39,449 nucleotides of DNA from Phycisphaerales bacterium (GTDB lineage: Bacteria; Planctomycetota; Phycisphaerae; Phycisphaerales; UBA1924). Both the position numbers and the translations under genes were made by a program. The DNA lies in NCBI GenBank assembly GCA_013360695.1, contig JABWBC010000016.1, positions 1 through 39,449 on the forward strand. The letters run 5' to 3'. Positions 16,997 through 24,488 of this stretch are shown one piece after another; positions within the stretch are counted from its first letter, which is position 1, and every line of letters starts with the position of its first letter. Under the pieces are notes generated by a model. That model was given only the letters and a program-made list of their open reading frames with translations. It had not been told where the DNA came from and searched no databases.

Positions 16997-18142
16997 CTAT
17001 CGCCACGGCCCATCCGTTGTCACTCGGACAAACGACTCGCCGTCATGCCGAAAGAGGCCGTGCGTTCCGCTCAGCCACAGGCGTCCGCTGCTGTCTTCCA
17101 GGATGGTGAACGCGAGCGAGGTGATTTCGTCCTGCTCCTTGAGCTTCGTGAATGCGTTGCCGTCGTATCGGTACAAAGGAGATCGCTTGGCGGAGAACCA
17201 CACATTCCCGGATCGACCTTCGTGAATGCACCAGATCTCCTTGCCTTCAACGACGCCTTGCTGTGTGAAGTTCGTGAAGTCCTTTCCATCAAACCGGCTG
17301 ATGCCCCCGTGAACGGTCCCGAACCAGATGTTCCCCGACTTGTCTTCGAGAATGCTGCTGACGGCGTTGTTCGGCAGGCCATCGCGCTCAGAGATGCTCT
17401 TCAGTGTCTTTCCGTCGTAGACGTACGCGCCACCGTTGGTGCCAAACCACAACCGCCCTTTGCGGTCGACCGTGATGCAATGCACGAACTTCCCGCTGGT
17501 CACGCCTCTGGTCGGATCAGGCTGTGCTTCCGGAAGCGGGAAGGGGGAAAACGTCTTCCCGTCGAATCGGCAGACGCCCTCGATGGTGCCGATCCACATC
17601 ACGCCGCTCGCATCAACAGCCATGCTCCAGACGTCGCGGCTGATAAGTCCGTGCTGCTCGCCAAAGCTCGTGAATGACTTGCCGTCAATCCGGGTGATGC
17701 CACCGCTCGTGCCACACCAGATGTTGCCGTCTTTGTCTTCGACGATCTTCATGATCGTGACACCTCGGCCCAGATCATCCTTGATGTCGTAGTTGGTCAG
17801 TCTCGTTCCATCGTTGCGGAACAAGTCGCATTCGCCGCCGATCCAAAGCGTCCCGCGCGAATCCTGAAACACTGCTCGCACGACGCCGCGTATCTCCGCA
17901 GTTGGGCCAACCTCGATGACGAGAGAAGGTCGGCGCGGTTGCACATCCTGCGTGCGCGGAGGTTGCACAGCATCCGGTGTCGATGGCGGCTGATCGAGTC
18001 CTGAAGCAGGACGACTGATCGTGTCGGATCTTTGCGAGGATGCAAGCGTTGCGGTGCACCCGACAGTCCACAACGCGACGCTCACGACAGAAGCAACGAG
18101 GGATCCACACACGGTGAGACCTCTCATGGTGAAGGTTTCCAT
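16997..18142 (-). CDS. Two-component-regulator-propeller lipoprotein
   Basis: The start is set at 18,142 because GGAG lies 6 bases upstream on the minus strand; a start 12 bases earlier is possible. The 381-residue protein has a lipobox, VALWTVGC (Cys29), a Ser/Pro-rich linker, and then about seven Reg_prop-type blades of the pattern D-x-x-G-x-x-WxGT...I-x-R-x-DGKxFTxF. Examples are DKDGNIWCGTSGGITRIDGK and DKSGNIWFGTVHGGISRFDG. Such blades normally form the sensor propeller of hybrid histidine kinases. Here no kinase, transmembrane helix or receiver domain follows, so it is a free-standing, outer-membrane- or inner-membrane-anchored propeller. It is the only gene of module 3. The ligand is unknown. 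Confidence 0.85.
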   Translation of the reverse strand: METFTMRGLTVCGSLVASVVSVALWTVGCTATLASSQRSDTISRPASGLDQPPSTPDAVQPPRTQDVQPRRPSLVIEVGPTAEIRGVVRAVFQDSRGTLWIGGECDLFRNDGTRLTNYDIKDDLGRGVTIMKIVEDKDGNIWCGTSGGITRIDGKSFTSFGEQHGLISRDVWSMAVDASGVMWIGTIEGVCRFDGKTFSPFPLPEAQPDPTRGVTSGKFVHCITVDRKGRLWFGTNGGAYVYDGKTLKSISERDGLPNNAVSSILEDKSGNIWFGTVHGGISRFDGKDFTNFTQQGVVEGKEIWCIHEGRSGNVWFSAKRSPLYRYDGNAFTKLKEQDEITSLAFTILEDSSGRLWLSGTHGLFRHDGESFVRVTTDGPWR

Positions 18143-18288
18143 TTGACTCTCCATCCACGATCGCCGAGGGCGGTCAGGCGAGACCGTCGCTTGCGATCAT
18201 GCTGAGAGACGGTATGGCCAAAGGAGTGAGCCCTGGCGTTGCCGTTTACTCCGCCCTTTGCACTCACGGCTCAGCGGTGGGTTCCCAT
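18143..18288. other. Non-coding spacer before repeat D
   Basis: The stretch from the propeller gene to the glycosyltransferase start at 18,760 contains no intact gene. It holds this spacer, repeat D (18,289-18,513) and a minus-strand TPR remnant (18,532-18,720). No clear promoter is seen here. Confidence 0.4.
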
Positions 18289-18513
18289 CAAGACCCGCGC
18301 TTCTGGCTCCCAAAGACGGATTGCCTCCACAAAAAATTCAAACCGTGTCCTGTCACCCCGACTTGTTTCAGAGTAAAGCCCTTCGATGAGCACATCGAAG
18401 GGCTTTCTCGTTGTGAGCGTCGCGATTGCGATATCGTCGTTCGGTTCTATCGTACCGTGGGACTCTCGAAAACAACCGGGTCGAGTTCGCTTGTCTGTTG
18501 GCAGGATTTGAAC
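18289..18513 (+). repeat. tRNA-Pro-derived boundary repeat, copy D
   Basis: The left part (18,289-18,347) matches B and C with more substitutions (CAAGACCCGCGCTTCTGGC, CCACAAAAAATTCAAACCG). TCCTGTCACCCCGACTT at 18,348-18,364 echoes the tRNA 3' end. The right part has a CCTTCGATG hairpin and the inverted motif GGATTTGAAC at 18,504-18,513, 144 bases after the last G of CCCCG. It marks the distal end of the accessory region. Confidence 0.78.
18375..18406 (+). terminator. Hairpin of repeat D
   Basis: A 14-bp perfect stem AAAGCCCTTCGATG/CATCGAAGGGCTTT has loop AGCA. Relative to copies A and B one C-G pair has become T-A on both arms, a compensatory change. The loop centre is again 30.5 bases from the CCCCG. 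Confidence 0.7.
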
Positions 18514-18531
18514 TTCGGCATCGACTCCACG

Positions 18532-18720
18532 TCAACCTATCTCTACGACCTTCATCGACACGACACTCGTGCCCATTGCGCTGGCGTGCGGGCTTGTCCG
18601 CCGCGCCTGTTCGAGCAAGCGCTGCGCCTTCGGGTGGGCGGGGTCGATCGCCAGGGCACGCTGCAGCGCCGCGACCGCCGGTGTCCCCGGCATCTCATCC
18701 CCCGGACGAGCCTTCCGTGT
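18532..18720 (-). pseudogene. C-terminal remnant of a TPR protein
   Basis: On the minus strand a frame reads MPGTPAVAALQRALAIDPAH and then PKAQRLLEQARR, a classic TPR helix pair. It goes on for about 20 residues to a TGA at 18,532-18,534. An in-frame TGA about 40 bases upstream of 18,720 and the lack of a good start suggest only the last 60-70 codons survive. It sits between repeat D and the TPR-containing glycosyltransferase, so it may be the stump of a gene cut by island arrival. It is not simply the antisense of the neighbour. Confidence 0.35.
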
Positions 18721-18759
18721 CCGCTCGCGCCCTCGGAACGCTGCATACGGTCATTCGCG

Positions 18760-20538
18760 ATGCACCCGCTCGAGGTCCAATTCCAGCAAGCGAGAGAGTT
18801 GCTCCGGGCCGGGCGGGCGGCGGAGGCCGAGGTGGTGCTGCGGCGTTTGCAGAAGCGAGCCCCCAACGAGCCGCTGACGCAGTCGCAGCTGGCGCGGGCC
18901 CTCGCCAAGCAGGGGCGCGCGGTCGAGGCTCGCTTCTTCGCGGAGAGAGCGGGCGCGTCGAAGCATCCCGACGCGGTCGAAGAGGCGGCCTATGCACTGG
19001 GCGAACTCGGTGATGCATCGGGAACGATCGTGCTGTTGGAGCGGGCCGTCGCCCTGAATCCGATGCAGGCCTCGGCGCTGTGCGCGCTCTCCATCTGGCT
19101 GGAGTCGGTGCGTCGGACCGACGAGGCGCGGGAGATGATCCTGCGGGCCCACGCGGCCGCGCCGAACGACCCCGGCATCACCGCCAACGCCGCCATGATC
19201 CTCGCGGACACCTGGAGCCTTGAGGAAGGCCTTGAGCTCCTGCGTTCGGCGCGGGACAAATCGCCGAACGCTTCAAGCCTGCAGTACGCACTCGCGTATT
19301 TCGCCAATTTCAGCGATCGGCTGAGCGCCGAGGAGGTCTCTGGGGAGCACCGGCGGCACGCGGAACTGCTGGCCGCCCGAGCGCCCGCCGCCGAGCCGAT
19401 CCGCTGTCCGGGCGTGGAAGACGCCGAGCGGCCTCTGCGCGTCGGGCTCCTCTCGCCCGATCTCCGCGAAACGGCGGCGGCGCGATTCCTGGAGGCGATC
19501 GTGCGCGAGCATGATCCCAGCAGCGTTCGCTATGTGCTCTACCCGCTGACCAACCAGCGCGACCCGATGAGCGAGCGCCTGCGCGGATGGAGCGCCGGGT
19601 GGAGCGAGGCGGCGCTGCAATCCGACGCGCGGGCCATCGCGGCGATCCGCGCCGACGCCATCGACGTGCTGGTCGACCTGTGCGGCCTGGCACGCGGGTT
19701 CCGCGCTGGCATTCTCCTCGGGCGTGCCGCGCCGGTGCAGGTGACGTACCTCGGATACCCCAACACCACGGCGCTCCGAAACGTCGACGTGCGGCTCGTC
19801 GATTCGATCACCGACCCGCCGGGCGCGGAGGCATTCTGCACCGAGCGGCTGGTGAGGATGGACCCGTGCTTCCTCTGTTTCTCGCCGTCGATGGCGGCCG
19901 CAGACATTCCGCCCCACGCCCCGGCGAGGGATGGACCGGCGACGTTCGGTTCGTTCAATCATCTCACCAAGATCACGCCGACAGTGCTGGAGCTGTGGAC
20001 GGCGATCATGAAGCGCGTCCCCGACGCGAGATTGATCGTGAAGGCCCCGGCGCTTGCGAGCGCTGGTGTGCGCGAGCGATTCACGAGTGCGGCGGCGGCG
20101 AGCGGCTGGGCCGATCGCCTGGAACTGCTCCCGCCCATCTCCGACCTTGCCGAACACCACCACGCGTACCACCGCGTGGACATCGCGCTGGACACCTTCC
20201 CCTACCACGGCACGACGACAACCTGCGATGCGCTCTTCATGGGCGTGCCAGTCATTTCACTTCAGGGAGATCGGCACGCGGCCCGGGTCGGCGCATCGCT
20301 GCTCTCGGCCGCTGGCGTTCCAGAGCTTGTGGCGCATACACCCGTGGAGTATGTTGAGAACGCGGTGGCGTTGGCCGGCTCCGCGACCAGGAGACGCGAG
20401 TATCACGCGACGCTCCGGGCTCGCATGGCGGCGTCGCCCCTGGGCGATGCGCGGGGGTTCGCACGCCGCTTCGAGTCGGCGCTCCGTTCGATCTGGCGCG
20501 GCGCGATTGCCGGCACGTTCGGGCTCACTCCGGGCTGA
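18760..20538 (+). CDS. TPR protein with GT41 (OGT/SPINDLY-like) glycosyltransferase domain
   Basis: The 592-residue product is counted from ATG 18,760; the frame is open upstream, but that stretch lies over repeat D and reads as non-coding. Residues 1-200 are TPR-like helices (EVQFQQARELLRAGRAAEAE, then further repeats). Residues about 215-580 match the O-GlcNAc-transferase/SPINDLY catalytic region: LRVGLLSPDLRE, DVLVDLCGLARGFRAGIL, RAAPVQVTYLGYPNTT, DTFPYHGTTTTCDALFMGVP and GDRHAARVGASLL. Two positions that are His in the family (SxDxRxH and DxxGHT) read Thr and Leu here. It may transfer a sugar to protein Ser/Thr with altered chemistry, or be a non-catalytic homologue. Confidence 0.82.
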   Translation: MHPLEVQFQQARELLRAGRAAEAEVVLRRLQKRAPNEPLTQSQLARALAKQGRAVEARFFAERAGASKHPDAVEEAAYALGELGDASGTIVLLERAVALNPMQASALCALSIWLESVRRTDEAREMILRAHAAAPNDPGITANAAMILADTWSLEEGLELLRSARDKSPNASSLQYALAYFANFSDRLSAEEVSGEHRRHAELLAARAPAAEPIRCPGVEDAERPLRVGLLSPDLRETAAARFLEAIVREHDPSSVRYVLYPLTNQRDPMSERLRGWSAGWSEAALQSDARAIAAIRADAIDVLVDLCGLARGFRAGILLGRAAPVQVTYLGYPNTTALRNVDVRLVDSITDPPGAEAFCTERLVRMDPCFLCFSPSMAAADIPPHAPARDGPATFGSFNHLTKITPTVLELWTAIMKRVPDARLIVKAPALASAGVRERFTSAAAASGWADRLELLPPISDLAEHHHAYHRVDIALDTFPYHGTTTTCDALFMGVPVISLQGDRHAARVGASLLSAAGVPELVAHTPVEYVENAVALAGSATRRREYHATLRARMAASPLGDARGFARRFESALRSIWRGAIAGTFGLTPG

Positions 20539-20736
20539 GTCGGGATTGTACATTCCCCCTCGGCGATCACTCGCCCACCTGACGTCGAGACTCGCTCGGA
20601 ATACGAACGCGACACGACCGGGATTCCGCGGGAGTTCCAGCTCTCGCGACGTATAGTTCGGCGCTGCCCTCCCGGGGTGTGTTCCGGCGTGGGCGGCGGT
20701 CGATCCGCGACGAGACGAGCGAGGAAGGAAGCCGCC

Positions 20737-23700
20737 ATGTTTTTCCGCAAGAAGCAGGCCCCGGCCCAGAAGGTTGTCATCCCCACGGGTTCGTCCTCGA
20801 ACGCTTCTTCCGCCGGTACGCCGGCCCCCGCGGGCCCCGGCGAGTCGCGCATCTTCGAGTTCGGCTCCGACATGCTCCGGCGCGCTCGCGGCCACAAGAC
20901 CAGCGTGCTCTCGGCCAAGTTCTACTCCGACGCGCTGATGGAATGGTCCATGAAGGACCCGCAGTTCAAGGTGCAGATGTTCCGCTTTGTCGACGCGTTC
21001 CCGATGCTGCGCACGCCCGAGGCGATTCTCGATCACCTCAACGATTACCTGAGCCAGCCGGGCGTGACGGTGCCCACCGCCATCGGCGCGGCGCTCAAGG
21101 CCGGCGGGATCATGAAGGGCGCGGCGGCCGCGACGATCAGCAAGCAGATCGAGGGCATGGCGTCGAAGTTCATTGCGGGGCGTGACGCGGCGTCGGCGCT
21201 GCCGGGCCTGCGCAAGCTGTGGGACGACGGGATTTCCTTTAGCGTCGACCTGCTCGGCGAGGCGTGCCTGTCGGACGCCGAGGCCGACGCGTATCGCGAC
21301 AAGTACCTGGACCTCATCTCGAACCTGCCGGGCGAGGTGGCGAGCTGGCCTTCGCAGCCGCGGCTCGAGACCGATCACCTCGGCGCAATCCCGCGGACCA
21401 ATGTGTCGGTGAAGATCTCGAGCTTGTCGGCGCGGTGCGACCCGATCGATACCGAGGGCTCGATCAACGACCTGATGCGCCGGATGGAGCCGATCCTGGA
21501 GACCGCGCGCGACAAGGGCGTGTTCGTAAACTTCGACATGGAGCACCACGCGCTCAAGGATTTCACCATCGAACTGTTCATGCGCTGCTGCCAGCGGATC
21601 AATTTCCAGGCCGGCATGGCGATGCAGGCGTACCTGCGCTCGGGTGTGGAGGACGCCAAGCGCGTCTGCGACTGGTCGGTGCGAACCGGGCGGATGGTGA
21701 CGGTGCGCCTGGTGAAGGGCGCGTACTGGGACGCGGAGACGATCAAGTCCGAGCAGGCCGGCTGGCCATGCCCGGTGTGGGGAACCAAGTGGCAGACCGA
21801 CGCGTGCTTTGAGCGCATGGCCAACGTCTTTGTCGAGGCGTGCCCGCGTTCGGCGAGCGCCGGCGGCGTGAAACTGGCCCTCGGCTCGCACAACGTGCGC
21901 TCGATCGCGGCGACGATCGCGGCGCTGGAACAGCGCGGCTTGCCGCACAGCGCGTTGGAACTGCAGATGCTCCACGGCATGGCCGACCAGCTCAAGCACG
22001 CGGCGGCGGAACTGGGCCTGCGCGTGCGCGAGTACGTGCCCGTGGGCGAGATGATCCCGGGCATGGCGTACTTCGTCCGCCGCTTGCTCGAGAACACGAG
22101 CAACGAATCGTGGTTGAAGGCCGGCTTCATGGACAACGCCGACGCGGGCGCGCTCCTGCGGGCGCCGGGTTCGGCGCAGGCTCCGGGCGCGGCCAAGGTC
22201 GACGCGACCGATGTGAAGTCGGGCATGGACCTCCTGGCGCTGGCGCCGGAGCGGCACAAGCTCTCGCCGGCGATCGAGGGGGTCGGCAACGGCCGCCCCT
22301 TCTTCAACGAAGCGATGCACGATTTCAGCGACGCGCGTCAGCACAAGGCATTCGCCGCCGCGATCGCGGGCGCAACAGTTCCAAGGATTTCCAACGACCA
22401 CACGCCCGAGCAGGCCAAGGACATGGTCGCGCGGGCGCACGCGGCGTTCCCGGCGTGGCGCGATCTTGACGCCAAGGTGCGGGCGGATGTGCTGATCCGT
22501 GCAGCGGCGCTCATGCGTCAGCAGCGCGACGGCCTGGCGGGCGTGATGATCCGCGAGGCGGGCAAGACCTGGCGCGAGGCCGACGCCGACGTCTGCGAGG
22601 CGATCGATTTCTGCGAGTACTACGCGCGCCTGGCGCTCCCGATGTTCTCTCGCGCCCGGCTCGGGCGGTTCATCGGCGAGCTTGACGAGCAGTGGTACCA
22701 GCCGCGTGGCGTCGCGGTGGTCATCAGCCCCTGGAACTTCCCGCTTGCGATCTGCTGCGGCATGACGGTGGCGGCTCTGGTGACGGGCAACCCCGTCATC
22801 GTGAAGCCCGCGGAGCAGACTCCCGGCATCGCGCACATCATGTTCGACATCATTCAATCCGCGATGGAGCAGGCGGGCGTGGACAAGAAGCTGGCGCGCG
22901 AGGTTCTGCACCTCTGCCCGGCGCCGGGCGAGACGACGGGCGCGGCCTTGGTGCGCGATCCGCGCGTGGCGTTGATCGCCTTCACGGGCTCCAAGGCGGT
23001 GGGGCTGGACATTCTGCAGGCCGCGGGCGTGACGCCGGCGGAGCAGGAGCACGTGAAGAAGGTCGTGTGCGAGATGGGCGGAAAAAACGCGCTCATCATC
23101 GACACGTCGGCCGACCTCGACGAGGCGGTGCTGGCGGTGCGTCATTCGGCGTTCGGATTCCAGGGGCAGAAGTGCTCGGCGTGCTCGCGACTGGTCGTCG
23201 TGGACCCCGAGGGCGACGCCGGCCCGGCGATCAAGCACTTCACACGCCGATTGGTCGAGGCGACGCGGGCGCTGGTGATCGGCGACCCGCTCCTGCCCGG
23301 GACCGATATCGGCCCGGTGATCGACGCCGGGAGCAAGGCCAAGATCGAGCGCTACATCGAGATCGGCAAGTCGCAGAGCCGGTTGGAACTGGCGCTGCCC
23401 GTGCCGCCGGGGCTCGAAGAGCGGATGGGGCGGAGCTACGTCGGCCCACACATCTTCGCTGGCGTTCGTCCCGAGCACACCATCGCGCGCGAGGAAATCT
23501 TCGGGCCGGTCGTCGCGATCCTGGCGGCCAAGAGCTTCGACGAGGCGCTGGCGATCGCCAACGACTGCCCGTACAAGCTGACGGGCGGCGTGTATTCGCG
23601 CAAGCCCTCGCACCTCGAGCGGGCCAAGCGAGATTTCCGCGTCGGCAACCTCTACCTCAACCGCGGCATCACCGGCGCGCTCGTCGCCCGCCAGCCGTTC

Positions 23701-23823
23701 GGAGGCTTTGCAATGTCGGGCGTCGGTTCCAAGGCCGGCGGCATGGACTACCTGCTCCAGTTCGTCGAGCCGCGGGCCAGCTGCGAGAACACGCTGCGTC
23801 GTGGGTTTGCGCCGGAGTTGTAG
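20737..23823 (+). CDS. putA: Bifunctional proline dehydrogenase / P5C dehydrogenase (PutA-type)
   Basis: AGGAAGGA lies just upstream of ATG 20,737, giving 1,028 residues. The enzyme oxidises proline to pyrroline-5-carboxylate with FAD, then glutamate semialdehyde to glutamate with NAD+. The proline dehydrogenase barrel spans about residues 80-480, with RLVKGAYWDAE near 325 and VGEMIPGMAYFVRRLLENTS near 440. The aldehyde dehydrogenase domain starts near 540, with SPWNFPLAI near 664, EMGGKNA (Glu779) and the nucleophile in GQKCSACS (Cys813). The N-terminal ribbon-helix-helix repressor domain of E. coli PutA is absent, so it should be purely catalytic. The gene appears monocistronic. Confidence 0.93.
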   Translation: MFFRKKQAPAQKVVIPTGSSSNASSAGTPAPAGPGESRIFEFGSDMLRRARGHKTSVLSAKFYSDALMEWSMKDPQFKVQMFRFVDAFPMLRTPEAILDHLNDYLSQPGVTVPTAIGAALKAGGIMKGAAAATISKQIEGMASKFIAGRDAASALPGLRKLWDDGISFSVDLLGEACLSDAEADAYRDKYLDLISNLPGEVASWPSQPRLETDHLGAIPRTNVSVKISSLSARCDPIDTEGSINDLMRRMEPILETARDKGVFVNFDMEHHALKDFTIELFMRCCQRINFQAGMAMQAYLRSGVEDAKRVCDWSVRTGRMVTVRLVKGAYWDAETIKSEQAGWPCPVWGTKWQTDACFERMANVFVEACPRSASAGGVKLALGSHNVRSIAATIAALEQRGLPHSALELQMLHGMADQLKHAAAELGLRVREYVPVGEMIPGMAYFVRRLLENTSNESWLKAGFMDNADAGALLRAPGSAQAPGAAKVDATDVKSGMDLLALAPERHKLSPAIEGVGNGRPFFNEAMHDFSDARQHKAFAAAIAGATVPRISNDHTPEQAKDMVARAHAAFPAWRDLDAKVRADVLIRAAALMRQQRDGLAGVMIREAGKTWREADADVCEAIDFCEYYARLALPMFSRARLGRFIGELDEQWYQPRGVAVVISPWNFPLAICCGMTVAALVTGNPVIVKPAEQTPGIAHIMFDIIQSAMEQAGVDKKLAREVLHLCPAPGETTGAALVRDPRVALIAFTGSKAVGLDILQAAGVTPAEQEHVKKVVCEMGGKNALIIDTSADLDEAVLAVRHSAFGFQGQKCSACSRLVVVDPEGDAGPAIKHFTRRLVEATRALVIGDPLLPGTDIGPVIDAGSKAKIERYIEIGKSQSRLELALPVPPGLEERMGRSYVGPHIFAGVRPEHTIAREEIFGPVVAILAAKSFDEALAIANDCPYKLTGGVYSRKPSHLERAKRDFRVGNLYLNRGITGALVARQPFGGFAMSGVGSKAGGMDYLLQFVEPRASCENTLRRGFAPEL

Positions 23824-23854
23824 AGGGAGCCACCAGGCCACGAAGAGATTTGCC

Positions 23855-23889
23855 GTGAGTCGTGAGTCGCGATTCGCCAGTCGCTGAGT
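23855..23889. repeat. Degenerate heptamer tandem repeat (GTGAGTC family)
   Basis: Five consecutive 7-base units: GTGAGTC, GTGAGTC, GCGATTC, GCCAGTC, GCTGAGT. It lies in the 275-base spacer after putA. The same unit appears at 38,294-38,321. Confidence 0.6.
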
Positions 23890-24098
23890 ATGCGCGTCGT
23901 GCGGTTGTGTTGCGAGTGCGCCCGGGGATTGCCCGCGCTGACGCGGCACGTCCGAGCGATGCCCCCTTGGGATCAAAGTCCGAAATTCAGTCACGCGGGC
24001 GTTACGGGGCTCGCCGGGGGCGAATCCCCGGTCGGACTCGGCGGGTCATGCCGATCCCGCGATTCTCACAATTAGCCCAGCCCTGGGGGAATCCACGA

Positions 24099-24458
24099 AT
24101 GGGGCGAAAGTTGGACCACGCCGTGGCCGATGTAGCGGCACTTTGGATGGAGTGTCCCGGCGTGGCCAGGTATGCGAGACTCATGCCGACCTTGGAAGCC
24201 AGCGAGAGCGTGGGGGTGTTGAACCCCGCTCGCTTCGACGGCCTGCGCGGGCTCTTCGCGGCCAAAGTCAATCCCGTGGTCGGACTCGACATCATCCACG
24301 CCGACGCGTGCGATGACACGCCCGAACCCGCCGCTCCGACTCACGATGAGATCGCCGCCCGCGCCTACGAGGTCTACCTCAAGCGCGCCGGCGGCCCCGG
24401 CTCGCCGGAGAGCGACTGGGCCCAGGCCCTCCGCGAACTGCAAAGCGTTTCGAAATAG
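24099..24458 (+). CDS. Small protein with DUF2934-like C-terminus
   Basis: From ATG 24,099 (preceded by GGGGGAA) the product is 119 residues. The upstream open frame to 23,862 overlaps the heptamer repeat and is rejected as coding. The N-terminal half, MGRKLDHAVADVAALWMECP and onward, has no match I recognise. The C-terminal 35 residues (HDEIAARAYEVYLKRAGGP, then SPESDWAQALRELQ) fit the short DUF2934 helix-loop-helix pattern: I-A-x-x-A-Y-E ... G...x-D-W-x-x-A-x-x-E-L. DUF2934 proteins are small, cytoplasmic and of unknown role. It converges on speA with about 30 bases between stops. Confidence 0.6.
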   Translation: MGRKLDHAVADVAALWMECPGVARYARLMPTLEASESVGVLNPARFDGLRGLFAAKVNPVVGLDIIHADACDDTPEPAAPTHDEIAARAYEVYLKRAGGPGSPESDWAQALRELQSVSK

Positions 24459-24488
24459 CGACGGCTTGCCGTGACCGAGTGAGCCGCT

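Noticed and set aside
44-18360. Integron cassette array
   Set aside because: The boundary motifs do not fit the GTTRRRY/RYYYAAC attC cores, the modules are multigene operons in both orientations, and no integron integrase is present.
11082-18364. Functional tRNA genes at repeats B, C and D
   Set aside because: Only the last 20 or so bases resemble tRNA-Pro. No acceptor 5' strand, D-arm or anticodon arm can be drawn upstream.
20257-23994. 1,245-codon minus-strand open frame
   Set aside because: It is antisense to putA, whose motifs are unmistakable. The product is Arg/His-rich low-complexity sequence typical of GC-rich shadows.
24014-24031. CCGGGG/CCCCGG hairpin as a putA terminator
   Set aside because: The stem is short and self-palindromic, has no T tract and lies about 190 bases after the stop. 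It is too weak to annotate.
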